This document shows positions 1 to 8,302 of a stretch of DNA of 29,195 bases, one piece after another. Made by a program: the position numbers and the translations under genes. Every line of letters starts with the position of its first letter. The first letter of the stretch is position 1. Origin of the DNA: JAIVJN01 sp036732565 (GTDB lineage: Bacteria; Acidobacteriota; Vicinamibacteria; Vicinamibacterales; UBA2999). The stretch covers positions 1-29,195 of the forward strand of contig DAINCF010000014.1 in the NCBI GenBank assembly GCA_036732565.1, given 5' to 3'. Under the pieces are notes generated by a model. It saw only the letters and a program-made list of their open reading frames with translations. It made no database searches and had not been told where the DNA came from.

Positions 1-921
1 ATCGCGATCACCGGCGGCATTCAGCAGGCGCTGGAGGTGTGCGCCCGGCTGTTCATCGCGCCGGGCGATCGCGTGGTCGTGGAAGATCCGGGCTACGAAG
101 TGCCGCCGGCGATGTTCGAGGTATCTGGCGCCGAGGTGATCCGAGTGCCGGTGGATCGCCAGGGGCTCGATGTCGACGCCCTGCCTGACGATGGCCGGCC
201 GGTCCGGCTCGTGTACATCACACCGTCGCATCAGTTCCCGACCGGGGCGGTGATGTCGGCGGCGCGACGATACGCGCTGCTGGCGTGGGCGAAGCGTGTG
301 GGCGCGCTCATCATCGAAGACGATTACGATGGCGAGTTCCGCTATACCGGTCGCCCCATCGAGGCCCTCGCCGCGCTCGATCCCGAGGGCCCGGTCGTCT
401 ACTGCGGGACGTTCTCGAAGTCCCTCTTTCCGTCGCTGCGTCTCGGCTATCTCGTATTGCCGTCGTATCTGACGCGGGCCGCGATCGCGCTGCGATGGTT
501 GAGCGACCGCGGGAGTCCGACCCTCCTGCAGCGGATCGTCGGCGAGCTCATGGCGACCGGCGAGTACGATCGGCACATCCGTCGGATGCTGCGCCGGTAC
601 CGCGCCCGCCGGACCGCGCTCGTCGAGGCCCTTCGCACGCATCTGGGATCGGTCGCCGAGATCGAGGGCAGCGAGGCCGGTTTGCACGTGGTCGCCTGGC
701 TTCCGCGGTTGCCGGCCGACCGCATGCAGCCGCTGCTGGACGCCTGCTACGCACGGGACGTCGGCGTGTACTCCGTGGCGCGATATGCGACGCTGCAACC
801 GCAACGCCAGGGCCTGCTCCTGGGCTACGGCATCATTGACGTCGACGAGATCCGCCGTGGCGTCACACGACTCGCGGAGGCGTATCAGGAAGTCGTCGGC
901 AGCGCACTGCCATCCCGCTAG
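1..921 (+). CDS. PLP-dependent aminotransferase-domain protein, MocR-like (5' partial)
   Basis: The reading frame is already open at base 1, so the N-terminus lies outside the window. The visible 306 residues are a fold-type I aminotransferase domain: ITGGIQQALE at the very start, a PGD...VVEDPGY segment, YITPSHQFPTG, IIEDDYDGEFRY, and the PLP lysine motif GTFSKSLFPSLRLGY, whose Lys codon is at 418-420. This combination is typical of MocR/GntR regulators, where a winged-helix DNA-binding domain precedes an aminotransferase-like effector domain that binds PLP or aminated ligands. The GntR half would be upstream and is not visible, so a stand-alone class I/II aminotransferase cannot be excluded. 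The stop codon (919-921) overlaps the stop of the convergent permease gene (918-920) in the sequence CTAG, leaving no room for a separate terminator. Confidence 0.86.
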   Translation: MAITGGIQQALEVCARLFIAPGDRVVVEDPGYEVPPAMFEVSGAEVIRVPVDRQGLDVDALPDDGRPVRLVYITPSHQFPTGAVMSAARRYALLAWAKRVGALIIEDDYDGEFRYTGRPIEALAALDPEGPVVYCGTFSKSLFPSLRLGYLVLPSYLTRAAIALRWLSDRGSPTLLQRIVGELMATGEYDRHIRRMLRRYRARRTALVEALRTHLGSVAEIEGSEAGLHVVAWLPRLPADRMQPLLDACYARDVGVYSVARYATLQPQRQGLLLGYGIIDVDEIRRGVTRLAEAYQEVVGSALPSR

Positions 922-3353
922 TCGCGTCGCAGCGCGTCGAGCGGCGCGATGCGCGTGGCGCGACGGGCAGGCAGATACGTCGCAAGCAGGGCGGCTGCGC
1001 CCAGTGAGAGCGACACGACGGTGAGCATGACGGCGTCCGTCGGCCGGATGTCGAACAGCATCGCTTCGACAAGCGTTCCGAGCCAGGAGGCCGCGAGCAG
1101 ACCTAGCAGCAGGCCAGCCCCAACGATTGCGAGACCCTGCTTCGCGACGAGGCCGAGGACCGACGCTCTCGTCGCACCGAGCGCCATGCGAATGCCGATC
1201 TCCTGCGTGCGCTGCGCCACCAATTGCGAGAGCACGCCGTAGAGGCCGACCACCGCGAGCAGGAGGGCGAGAGCAGCAAACGCCGCGAGGACCGCCGCAC
1301 GAAACTGCGGATACGCCAGCGTCCTCGCCAGTCGAGTACGCATGGTCTGCACGTCGCTGACCGGGACATTCGGGTTGATGTCCGAGACCCTTTTTTGCAC
1401 CGACGCGGTGAGGCTCGTCAGCGAGGCGTCCGTGCGCAGGAACAACGCCGCCTCTGGTGGCGCGGTCTGAAGGATGGGCCTGAACAGCGCCGGCCCGTCA
1501 ATCCAGCTCATCTCGTTGTGCAGCGCCGCGTCCTTCTGGTTGCCCACGACGCCGACGATTGTGAGCCGGAGCGCAGGCGTTCGCTCGCGCAACGTGACGC
1601 GGGCGCCGATGGGATTGGCATCGGGAAAGTATTTCCGCGCGAGCGCTTCGTTGACGATCGCGACCGGCGGCGATTCGGCGCGGTCGGTAAAGGCGAACGC
1701 CCGGCCTCTGAGCAGCGGGACCTCGAGCGCCTTGAAGTAGTCCTCGCTTGCGGACGTGATCTCGACGTCCGGTACCGCCATCTCGCGCGGCGGCTCCGGT
1801 CGTCCTTCGACGAGCAGCACGTCGTTGCCCTGGCCGCGGACGAATGACGTCGCCAGCGCCACGGCGCTCGTCCCGGGAGTCTCGCGGACCGCTGTCGTCA
1901 CGTCTTCCCAGAAGCGCGCGCGGGCGGGCGCGTCGCCGTACTCGGTCACGGGAAGGCGAAGGGACATGGTCGTGACGTCGTCGGGATTGAATCCAAGCGG
2001 CGCCGCCCCGAAGCGCTCGACGCTTCGAATCAGCAAGCCGGCACCGACCAGCAGCACGACCGAGCAGGTGATTTCGACCATCACCAACATCGTGGTGACA
2101 CGGCGTCGCGCGGGTCCATCCGACGCCGTCCGCCCTCCAGTCTTCAGCATCGTTGCCAGGTCGACGCGGGTTGCTCTCAGCGCAGGCCCGAGCCCGAACA
2201 GCAATGTCGAGAGCACGGCCAACCCGGCAGAGAAGGCGAGCACGCGTGTGTCGATCGTCACGAGGCTTCCGGGCGGCAGCTCGATGGGGTGGCTCGTACG
2301 GAAGACGTGCACGGCAAACGCGGCCAGGAGCACGCCCAGCAGGGCGCCGAGCGTCGAGAGCAGCAGGCCTTCGGTCAGGAGCTGGCGGAGGAGACGCGAT
2401 TGGCCGGAGCCGAGCGCGGCCCTCACCGCGAACTCGCGCTGTCGCGCGACGGAGCGCCCCATCAGGACGTTCGCGACGTTGAGGCAGGCGATGAGCATGA
2501 CGGCGCTGACGGCGGCGAAGAGCACGAGCACCGTTGCACGCAGATTGCGCCCGGCGAGCCAGGTGAACTCGCTCTGCAGCTCGTAGACCGTTGGCGTCAG
2601 CATGCCGCCGTGTTCGTCGCTGCCGTGCTGCGCTCGATGGAGGTTCGTGACCTCGGCTTGTGCGGCCTCCAGCCCGGTATTCGGCTTCAAGCGCGCGAAC
2701 ACGCCGACACCAGCGGCGCCCAGCTGCTCATCCTTGCCAATGATCAGCGTCCACATGTCGGCAGCTTCCGGAAAGAACGCGAAGGCCACCGGCATCACGC
2801 CGACGACCGTGCAAGAGCGGTCGTCGAGTGCGAGACTCTGTCCGACGAGGTCGGCCTGGCCGCCGAGCACGTTCTGCCAGAAGCGATGCGCGAGCACGAT
2901 CGAACAGCCTTCACCAAGATCTTCGGGCCCGAAGGTGCGACCGGTCGCGGCCGAGACGCCGAGCAGCCGGAAGAACTCGATGGAGACGGGAATGGCGAGC
3001 ACGACGCGTGCGGGTCCGCGGCCGCTGAGAATCCGCTGACCGGTGGCCCAGGTCGCGGCGGCGACACCATCAAAGCTCCGGCTCTGGTCTCGCCACGTCT
3101 CGAAGTCATCGTACGACGCGAACACCTTCGAGAGGTTCCGCTCGCGCGGGAGTCCGTCCCAAATCGCGACGAGCGCGCCGGGATCTCGGTAGGGAAGCGG
3201 CCGAAGCAGGACCGCCTGCAGGATGCTGAACGTCGCGGTGGTCGCTCCGATGCCGACCGCAAGCGTCGCGATGACTATCGCGGTCACCCCGGGCGTGCGG
3301 GCCATCATGCGGGCGCCGAAGCGCAGGTCGCTGCGAAGATGCTCGAACGTCAT
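918..3353 (-). CDS. ADOP-family ABC transporter permease (MacB/FtsX-like)
   Basis: Large inner-membrane permease of about 811 residues from the ATG at 3353 (MTFEHLRSDLRFGARMM). An in-frame TTG at 3407 would add 18 residues, but these do not look conserved and no good ribosome site precedes it. It has two MacB_PCD/FtsX modules, each with an extracytoplasmic domain. The first TM is near VTAIVIATLAVGIGATTATFS, a periplasmic block with YDDFETWRDQ follows, then an FtsX helix set near residues 270-400. The C-terminal FtsX domain ends in the typical ARRATRIAPLDALRRD. It lacks the 70-residue cytoplasmic N-terminal helical domain seen in the second ADOP copy at 9201. No ATPase is adjacent, as usual for these orphan permeases. 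It lies downstream of the peroxiredoxin on the same strand, 59 bases from that stop, so the two may be cotranscribed. Substrate unknown. Confidence 0.92.
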   Translation of the reverse strand: MTFEHLRSDLRFGARMMARTPGVTAIVIATLAVGIGATTATFSILQAVLLRPLPYRDPGALVAIWDGLPRERNLSKVFASYDDFETWRDQSRSFDGVAAATWATGQRILSGRGPARVVLAIPVSIEFFRLLGVSAATGRTFGPEDLGEGCSIVLAHRFWQNVLGGQADLVGQSLALDDRSCTVVGVMPVAFAFFPEAADMWTLIIGKDEQLGAAGVGVFARLKPNTGLEAAQAEVTNLHRAQHGSDEHGGMLTPTVYELQSEFTWLAGRNLRATVLVLFAAVSAVMLIACLNVANVLMGRSVARQREFAVRAALGSGQSRLLRQLLTEGLLLSTLGALLGVLLAAFAVHVFRTSHPIELPPGSLVTIDTRVLAFSAGLAVLSTLLFGLGPALRATRVDLATMLKTGGRTASDGPARRRVTTMLVMVEITCSVVLLVGAGLLIRSVERFGAAPLGFNPDDVTTMSLRLPVTEYGDAPARARFWEDVTTAVRETPGTSAVALATSFVRGQGNDVLLVEGRPEPPREMAVPDVEITSASEDYFKALEVPLLRGRAFAFTDRAESPPVAIVNEALARKYFPDANPIGARVTLRERTPALRLTIVGVVGNQKDAALHNEMSWIDGPALFRPILQTAPPEAALFLRTDASLTSLTASVQKRVSDINPNVPVSDVQTMRTRLARTLAYPQFRAAVLAAFAALALLLAVVGLYGVLSQLVAQRTQEIGIRMALGATRASVLGLVAKQGLAIVGAGLLLGLLAASWLGTLVEAMLFDIRPTDAVMLTVVSLSLGAAALLATYLPARRATRIAPLDALRRD

Positions 3354-3412
3354 GGCAGCAGGGACGGCCTCCGCAGCTGTCCCCGTTCTGACGTCGGCGA
3401 GCCGCAAATGGT

Positions 3413-4078
3413 CTAGCGCGGCTGAGGTACGTATCGCAGATACGGCTTGGGTGCCTTCCAGCCTTCCGGGTACTTCTCTTTGGCCTCGGCGTCGCTGACG
3501 GCCGGCAGGATGATCACGTCATCGCCATGCTGCCAGTTCACCGGGGTGGCGACCTTGTACTTGGCCGTGAGCTGCATCGAATCGATCACGCGCAGCACTT
3601 CGTCGAAGTTGCGACCGGTGCTCATCGGATAGGAGAGCACGAGCTTGATCTTCTTGTCGGGCCCGACGACGTAGACGTTGCGGACCGTGAAGTTGTCCAT
3701 CGCGGTACGGCCTTCGGACGAGCCTTCAACGCTCGCCGGCAGCATGCCGTACAGTTTGGCTACCTTCAGATCCGAATCGGCGATCATCGGGTAGTTCGGG
3801 GCGTGCCCCTGCGTCTCCTCGATGTCCTTGGACCATCCCTGGTGCTTCTCGAGCGCGTCGACGCTCAAGCCGATGACCTTGACACCGCGCTTGTCGAACT
3901 CCGACTTGATCCCGGCCATGTAGCCGAGCTCAGTCGTGCAGACGGGCGTGAAGTCCTTTGGGTGCGAGAACAACACGCCCCACGAGCCTCCCAACCACTC
4001 GTGAAACTTGATCGGACCATCTGTCGTCGTCGCTTCGAAGTCGGGCGCATCGCTGCCGATAGGGAGTGGACCACTCAT
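3413..4078 (-). CDS. 1-Cys peroxiredoxin (Prx6 type)
   Basis: Thiol peroxidase of 221 residues that reduces hydrogen peroxide, organic hydroperoxides or peroxynitrite, expected in the cytoplasm. The AhpC/TSA domain carries the peroxidatic motif HPKDFTPVCTTE with the catalytic Cys at residue 47, the same number as in Prx6. There is no other cysteine in the protein, so it must be a 1-Cys enzyme resolved by an external thiol. The C-terminal 1-cysPrx_C extension (VNWQHGDDVIILP...YPEGWKAPKPYLRYV) supports the Prx6 subfamily. The start at 4078 is chosen because AGGAGA sits eight bases upstream; a frame extension to 4198 has no homology-like content. A 26-bp palindrome at 4139-4164, next to a TAGAAT -10-like box, is a candidate operator. 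The permease gene follows and the ScyD-like gene precedes, both on the same strand. Confidence 0.95.
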   Translation of the reverse strand: MSGPLPIGSDAPDFEATTTDGPIKFHEWLGGSWGVLFSHPKDFTPVCTTELGYMAGIKSEFDKRGVKVIGLSVDALEKHQGWSKDIEETQGHAPNYPMIADSDLKVAKLYGMLPASVEGSSEGRTAMDNFTVRNVYVVGPDKKIKLVLSYPMSTGRNFDEVLRVIDSMQLTAKYKVATPVNWQHGDDVIILPAVSDAEAKEKYPEGWKAPKPYLRYVPQPR

Positions 4079-4138
4079 GACATCTGTCTCCTGCGATCGG
4101 GTCGCCGTGTTCGATCGGGCGAAGCCCGTGCCGGCGTC

Positions 4139-4164
4139 CAAGTTGTGCAAGCTTGTGAAACTTG
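4139..4164 (-). promoter_or_regulatory. 26-bp palindrome upstream of the peroxiredoxin (candidate operator)
   Basis: The sequence has the form CAAGTT-nnn-CAAGCTTG-nnn-AACTTG: six outer and eight central bases are perfectly symmetric, with a 3-base non-matching spacer on each side. It ends 60 bases before the peroxiredoxin ATG. Immediately upstream on the minus strand is TAGAAT (4165-4170), a fair -10 hexamer, although the best -35 candidate (TTGCCG, 19-base spacing) is poor. The position, just after a possible -10, would suit a repressor. No regulator is identified. Confidence 0.45.
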
Positions 4165-4207
4165 ATTCTAATCCACCGGCGGCACCGAACGGCAACAACT
4201 CCGATCG

Positions 4208-4300
4208 CGTACGTAGCGCAGGCCTTTTGGGCCTGCCTCCGACGGCAGCCGCGGCGCTTCGGTAGCTGCCAGGCAGGCCTGAAGGCCTGCGCTACGTACG
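4208..4300. repeat. Long palindromic intergenic element (GCAGGCCT type), copy A
   Basis: The 19-bp arms at 4208-4226 and 4282-4300 are perfect inverted repeats (CGTACGTAGCGCAGGCCTT and its complement). A second, inner pair (GGCCTGCCT near 4230-4238 and AGGCAGGCC near 4271-4279) extends the symmetry, so the transcript could form one long hairpin. The right arm shares the 17-mer AAGGCCTGCGCTACGTA exactly with copy B at 22611-22627. It lies between the ScyD-like gene (stop 4317) and the peroxiredoxin. It could act as a terminator-like structure but has no T tract. Confidence 0.75.
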
Positions 4301-4316
4301 AGAGGTCGGGCGGGTT

Positions 4317-5429
4317 TCAGGGTTGCGGGATGCGAACGACCTGTCCGTTGGTCGCCGACGTGCTGTTGGTCGTGATGTAGATCGCGTTGTCGGGGCCGAT
4401 GGTAATGCCGCCGGGCGCGTTCAGGGCGCCGGCCGCGATTTCCGTTCTGGATCCGAACAGGCCGATCTTGGTGAGGCGACCGACAGTGCCCGGCGCGAGG
4501 AGCCCGTTGACGTCGAGCTCCAACACGTACGCAGCGCCGTCCTCGCCGACGGCGATGTCGATGATGTTCGTGAAGCCGTCGGCAATTGGTTGCGGGACGC
4601 CGCCGCCGGCGGGCACCCGGAAGACGTTCGCGCCGCCGACCGGGAACGGGAAGCCAGTCAGCTGCCCAACATACAGACTGCCGTCGGGGCCCTCGACCAC
4701 GGACGTGGGCACCGCCTGCATCGGGATGTCGGGTCCACCCATCGGGTTTGGTGTCAGGATCGTTGGGAACACGGCGAGGGTCGACACGCCGGTCGGTGAC
4801 AGTTGCAGTAGCGCGTTGCCGCCCGCATCGGCGACGACGGCGCGATCGGTGAGGAGCTTGATCCCATACGGATTCGTGTCTGGGAGACCGCCGTCGGGGT
4901 TGGAGGTCGCCTCGAACGCGCCGATGTCGACCGGGTGCGTCCTCGTTCCATTGAACTCCACGCGCAGTAGTCTGCCGAACAGGATGGCGTTGGCCTCGAA
5001 CGGGGCACGCAGGGCAGGGTCCCCGCCGAGACCGATTGTGATCCATGCGCTGCCGAAGCCGAAGTCGATGTCGTGCGGTCCGGTGGCGCCATTACCCGTT
5101 GAATTCGCGATCGACGGCAACCCCGTCACGACTTGTTGCTGGATACCAATGCCAGACACCATCGTGACCGCGCCGGTCGGACCGTAGCATTTCGGGGGGC
5201 CGCCTTCAGGATCCGGTAAGCAGAGCGTGCTCGTCCCGCCGCGGCCGGCCTCGACGACGAAGAGCGCGTTACCCGGACCGAACGCCAGCCCGCGCGGGTT
5301 GCTGAGGCCGCTGGCGATCACTTGGGGCGTGGTCGTCTGCGCGGTGAGCGGCACGTTGAACTCGGACGTGATGAAAATGGCACTCGCGACGAGTGCAGGC
5401 AGGAAGACTCGGATCGATCGGTTTCGCAC
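4317..5429 (-). CDS. ScyD/ScyE-like secreted beta-propeller (NHL/SMP-30-like) protein
   Basis: A 370-residue exported protein. The GTG start at 5429 is supported by a strong AAGGAGG five to six bases upstream. It opens a signal peptide (basic NRSIR, hydrophobic VFLPALVASAIFI, probable cleavage near LTAQ). The mature part has NHL/six-bladed-propeller-like repeats such as NPRGLAFGPGNALFVVEAGRGG, TSVVEGPDGSLYVGQLTG, IIDIAVGEDGAAYVLEL and PGGITIGPDNAIYITTN. This pattern matches the ScyD/ScyE family named after the scytonemin cluster, but the name does not imply scytonemin synthesis; many soil bacteria carry unrelated paralogues of unknown function. A continuous frame upstream to 6545 is antisense to the ABC ATPase gene and is not coding. 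The upstream region is repeat-rich and the peroxiredoxin follows on the same strand. Confidence 0.86.
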   Translation of the reverse strand: MRNRSIRVFLPALVASAIFITSEFNVPLTAQTTTPQVIASGLSNPRGLAFGPGNALFVVEAGRGGTSTLCLPDPEGGPPKCYGPTGAVTMVSGIGIQQQVVTGLPSIANSTGNGATGPHDIDFGFGSAWITIGLGGDPALRAPFEANAILFGRLLRVEFNGTRTHPVDIGAFEATSNPDGGLPDTNPYGIKLLTDRAVVADAGGNALLQLSPTGVSTLAVFPTILTPNPMGGPDIPMQAVPTSVVEGPDGSLYVGQLTGFPFPVGGANVFRVPAGGGVPQPIADGFTNIIDIAVGEDGAAYVLELDVNGLLAPGTVGRLTKIGLFGSRTEIAAGALNAPGGITIGPDNAIYITTNSTSATNGQVVRIPQP

Positions 5430-5608
5430 TAGACCCTCCTTCCCCGCCTCCGCCAGGGCTTCGGCGCGCAAGCCCAGTGCCGCGCGCCGGCAGGTCAGCC
5501 GTGACGTGGGGGTGAAGCATCGATGATTGTGCCACGGGACCTGTCCGCCGGAGCGCGAAGGGCGGAGGCGGAACCTACTGTGCGGTTGCGTGTCTAAGCG
5601 GGTATCAT

Positions 5609-5625
5609 CCATCGACGGTCGATGG
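5609..5625. repeat. 17-bp palindrome, left copy (CCATCGAC-g-GTCGATGG)
   Basis: Perfect 8+1+8 palindrome directly before the GGTTC-rich element. A near-identical copy at 5773-5789 lies on the other side in the same orientation. The two could be the borders of a small mobile element or paired protein-binding sites upstream of the ABC operon. Confidence 0.65.
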
Positions 5626-5629
5626 GAAC

Positions 5630-5760
5630 ACACGGTGGTTCCGCAGGGAGGTGCCTCACAAGTGGTTCCATACGAAGGTGCCTCACGGAGGTTCGGGTTC
5701 CACGTGCGGCGAACCGAACACTCGTGAGGCACCGTTGGTGAGGAACCCTCGTTGGAATCG
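5630..5760. repeat. GGTTC/GAACC structured repeat, divergent copy
   Basis: Related to the 283-bp tandem repeat downstream: the stretch GTGGTTCCGCA-GGAGGTGC-TCAC...CACGGAGGTTCGGG is shared with 8592-8668 with scattered mismatches. It holds two direct copies of GGTGCCTCAC (5650-5659, 5677-5686) and an inverted copy GTGAGGCACC (5724-5733), so an RNA from either strand can fold into a long stem. It is flanked by the two 17-bp palindromes and lies 84 or more bases before the ABC ATPase start. Confidence 0.75.
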
Positions 5761-5772
5761 CCGTGCTTGCAT

Positions 5773-5789
5773 CTATCGACAGTCGATGG
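5773..5789. repeat. 17-bp palindrome, right copy (CTATCGAC-a-GTCGATGG)
   Basis: Differs from the left copy at 5609-5625 in its second base and its central base, giving one mismatched pair in the stem. It starts 164 bases after the left copy and ends 54 bases before the ATPase start codon. Confidence 0.6.
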
Positions 5790-5843
5790 GAGAAGCCGAG
5801 TGCGCGAAGCCGGCCGCGCGGAGCGTGGCCAAGGAAAGACTGA

Positions 5844-6608
5844 ATGCTCGAGATGCGTGACGTCTCCAAGCGCTACGGTCCGATCACGGCCGTCAGCCAC
5901 GTGTCCTTCTCCGTCTGTCCGGGCGAGGTCCTCGGCTATCTCGGGCCGAACGGCTCGGGAAAGTCCACGACGGTGAAGATGATCGTCGGGCTGATGCCGC
6001 CAACGCGTGGCGTCGTGCTGTTCGACGGGCAGGATATTCAGGATCACCTGGTCGAATACAAGGCGCTGGTCGGCTACGTGCCCGAGGAAGCGCATGTCTA
6101 CACCTACCTCACCGGTCCCGAATACCTGAGGTTGTGTGGTCGGCTTCGCGGCATTCGCGCGGGCGTGCTCGAGGAGAAGATCGACCGTTTTCTGCGGACG
6201 TTCGGCCTGGATGGGGACTATCACGCGACGCTCGGGTCCTACTCGAAGGGGATGCGGCAGAAGATCCTGCTCTCGGCGGCGCTGCTGCACAACCCGCGCG
6301 TGCTGGTGCTGGACGAGCCGGTGTCCGGCCTCGATGTCTCGACGGCCCTGGTCGTGCGCACCGCCGTCAGGACGCTGGCGGCCGAGGGATGCATCGTGTT
6401 CTACAGCTCGCACGAGCTGGACACGGTGGAGAAGATCAGCTCCCGCGTAATGATCCTGCGCGCGGGTGAGGTTGTCGCGGACGATTCGGCGTCGCGGTTG
6501 CGGGAGCTGATGAGCCTGCCGTCGCTCGAGGACGTCTTCTCGCAACTTGCGGTCCAGGAGAACCTGGACGACGTCGCCGGCAAGCTCATCGAGGCGGTGC
6601 GCCTGTGA
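5844..6608 (+). CDS. ABC transporter ATP-binding protein
   Basis: A 254-residue cytoplasmic ATPase that powers the membrane partner encoded next. Walker A is GPNGSGKST (residues 34-42), the signature is YSKGMRQK in place of LSGGQ (133-140), Walker B is VLVLDEP (153-159), the D-loop SGLD follows, and the switch histidine is H190 (SSH). The Q-loop position reads GYVPEE, with Glu for Gln, as in many ABC-2/drug-exporter ATPases. The degenerate signature and the single nucleotide-binding domain fit ABC-2-type exporters (CcmA/NatA-like). The ATG at 5844 has an AAGGAAAG ribosome-binding stretch upstream. Its stop overlaps the GTG of the permease (GTGA), implying translational coupling. The upstream region contains a structured repeat and two palindromes that may affect expression. 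Confidence 0.97.
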   Translation: MLEMRDVSKRYGPITAVSHVSFSVCPGEVLGYLGPNGSGKSTTVKMIVGLMPPTRGVVLFDGQDIQDHLVEYKALVGYVPEEAHVYTYLTGPEYLRLCGRLRGIRAGVLEEKIDRFLRTFGLDGDYHATLGSYSKGMRQKILLSAALLHNPRVLVLDEPVSGLDVSTALVVRTAVRTLAAEGCIVFYSSHELDTVEKISSRVMILRAGEVVADDSASRLRELMSLPSLEDVFSQLAVQENLDDVAGKLIEAVRL

Positions 6609-8302
6609 CGCAGATACGGGCGCTGACCCATACGTTTCTCGTCCGCTTCTTCGACAACGAGATCACCGGCGGCACCAACGATCTCAAGGCGTCGTTCTTC
6701 CACCTTGTCGCGTTCCTCGCGACGCCCGGGTTTCTGTATCCGGCCGCGAAGTCGATGAGCTGGGCGTTCACCGCCCGCATCTACGGTATCAACGGGCTTC
6801 GGAGAGCGTCGTTCGACGACAAGACGGCGTATCTGGCGCTTTCGATGGTGGCCTGCGCCATCATCGCCGTCGTCGTGTGGCGCAGCCTGCTGATCGATCG
6901 CCGTGACGGCCTCGTGCTGGGCGTCCTGCCCGTGCGGAGCCGGTTGATCGTGCAGTCGAAGCTGCTCGCGGTCGGTGTGTACGTCGGCCTCATCTCGCTC
7001 AGCATGCACGCCCTGGGCGCCGTTCCCTTCGGCTTTCTCCTCGCCGTCTACAAGTCGTTCGGGTTTGCACTGCTCGGGGCCTTCGTGCACTTCGTGGCGT
7101 GCTCGCTGGCGTGTGTCTTCGTTTTCGCGGCCGTCATCGCGGTGCAGGGCGTGTTGCTGACAGTGCTTGGACCGCGCGGGTTCGCGCGCGTGTCGGCATG
7201 GCTTCAACTGGTGCTGGTTGCGCTCGTGTTTCTGGCGCTGCTCGTCGTACCAGACATCGTTGACGCGGTGAGGCCGACCATCGCTGGCGATGCCGCTCGG
7301 GCGCGGCCGTGGATCCTGTGGACGCCACCGGTGTGGTTCCTCGGGCTCTATGAAACGATGCTGGGCACATCCAATCCGATGTTTCACGCGCTCGCCCGAA
7401 CGGCGTGGCTGGCGCTCGGCGGGGCGGTCCTCGTGGCGGCGATCAGCTATCCGCTCGCGTATCGACGGGTGATGCGGGATGCGGTGGAACACCCGGGAGG
7501 CATCGGGCGCGTCGGGACGTTGACGAGGCCGGCTCGCTGGCTGACGACCGCGCTCGCGCAGCATGGCACCACGCGGGCGACAATCCAGTTCTTCCTGTCG
7601 ACGTTGGGGCGAGTCGAGCTGCATCGCTTCACACTGGCCCTCGCGGCGGGTGTGGCGTTGGCATGGGGACTGCCGACGGTGCTTCAGGCGCGCAGCCTGA
7701 TCGACGCTGCGGAGCCCCCGCCCGCGGTGCTGCTCGCCCTGCCGCTGTCCATCTCGACGTTCCTGCTCGTCGGGCTGCGCGTGGCGTTCGCCGTCCCGTC
7801 GAGCCTCAGCGCCGGATGGATCTTCGAGGCCGCGTCGCCGTCTCGAGCTCAGGTTCGCTCCGGCACACGGCGGGTGATGCTGGCGATCGGCGTGCTGCCC
7901 GTCGTGCTGACGACCGTGGTCGCGTACTGGTGGATCTGGGGCCCTGACGTCGCGATCAAGCACGCACTGCTGTGCCTGGCCGCCGCCATCCTGCTGATCG
8001 AGTTTCTTCTGCGTCACGCGGAGGGGATGCCGTGCGATCAGCCGTGGCGTCCCGAGAGCGCGAACTTGCGCACCTGGTGGGCGGCGTATCTCATCGGCTT
8101 CGTCCTGTTCGCCAGCTCGAGTCGCCATGCGCTCCCGGCGCGCGCGTTCGCGTCGTACTCGGACCTGCTGTCGTTCGCGTTGCTGCTGGCGGCGCTGCTG
8201 CTTGGCGCGATGGCCCTGCGCTGGCTCGCTCGTCGTCCGCCGCCGCCCACGCCGCCGGTCCTCGACGGCCTCAACGCCACGGAGGTGCTGAACTTGAACT
8301 GA
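6605..8302 (+). CDS. ABC-2-like exporter membrane subunit (polytopic permease)
   Basis: A 565-residue polytopic inner-membrane protein, the obvious partner of the ATPase whose gene it overlaps by four bases. Hydrophobic segments include AYLALSMVACAIIAVVVW, LLGAFVHFVACSLACVFVF, LQLVLVALVFLALLVV, VMLAIGVLPVVLTTVVAYWW and YSDLLSFALLLAALLLGAMAL, suggesting around ten or more helices. I see no strong named-family motif beyond the general ABC-2 pattern, and the substrate is unknown. The start is a GTG inside the ATPase stop (GTGA). The last codons (TEVLNLN and stop) lie inside the first unit of the 283-bp tandem repeat, and the second unit carries a vestigial copy of these same codons (TEVLNVN, stop at 8583-8585). 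The C-terminus is therefore either repeat-derived or was duplicated with it. Confidence 0.86.
   Translation: MTQIRALTHTFLVRFFDNEITGGTNDLKASFFHLVAFLATPGFLYPAAKSMSWAFTARIYGINGLRRASFDDKTAYLALSMVACAIIAVVVWRSLLIDRRDGLVLGVLPVRSRLIVQSKLLAVGVYVGLISLSMHALGAVPFGFLLAVYKSFGFALLGAFVHFVACSLACVFVFAAVIAVQGVLLTVLGPRGFARVSAWLQLVLVALVFLALLVVPDIVDAVRPTIAGDAARARPWILWTPPVWFLGLYETMLGTSNPMFHALARTAWLALGGAVLVAAISYPLAYRRVMRDAVEHPGGIGRVGTLTRPARWLTTALAQHGTTRATIQFFLSTLGRVELHRFTLALAAGVALAWGLPTVLQARSLIDAAEPPPAVLLALPLSISTFLLVGLRVAFAVPSSLSAGWIFEAASPSRAQVRSGTRRVMLAIGVLPVVLTTVVAYWWIWGPDVAIKHALLCLAAAILLIEFLLRHAEGMPCDQPWRPESANLRTWWAAYLIGFVLFASSSRHALPARAFASYSDLLSFALLLAALLLGAMALRWLARRPPPPTPPVLDGLNATEVLNLN

Larger units (their letters stand above)
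5430..5843. other. 414-bp non-coding region upstream of the ABC operon
   Basis: No credible gene. It contains, in order: a GC-rich segment (5445-5466, CGCCTCCGCCAGGGCTTCGGCG) that matches 22558-22579 at 21 of 22 bases; a complementary GGCGGAGGCGG near 5570, so the two could pair over about 120 bases; a 17-bp palindrome at 5609-5625; a GGTTC/GAACC-rich element at about 5630-5760; and a second 17-bp palindrome at 5773-5789. Short frames here are by-products of the repeat. The ABC ATPase starts at 5844. Confidence 0.8.

Noticed and set aside
4317..5429. Scytonemin biosynthesis cluster
   Set aside because: Only the ScyD/ScyE-like fold is present; none of the ThDP-dependent, cyclase or tyrosinase genes of that pathway is nearby.
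5430..6545. Upstream extension of the ScyD-like gene to a 742-residue protein
   Set aside because: The extension is antisense to the ABC ATPase gene and has shadow-frame composition; the GTG at 5429 has a strong ribosome-binding site and begins a signal peptide.
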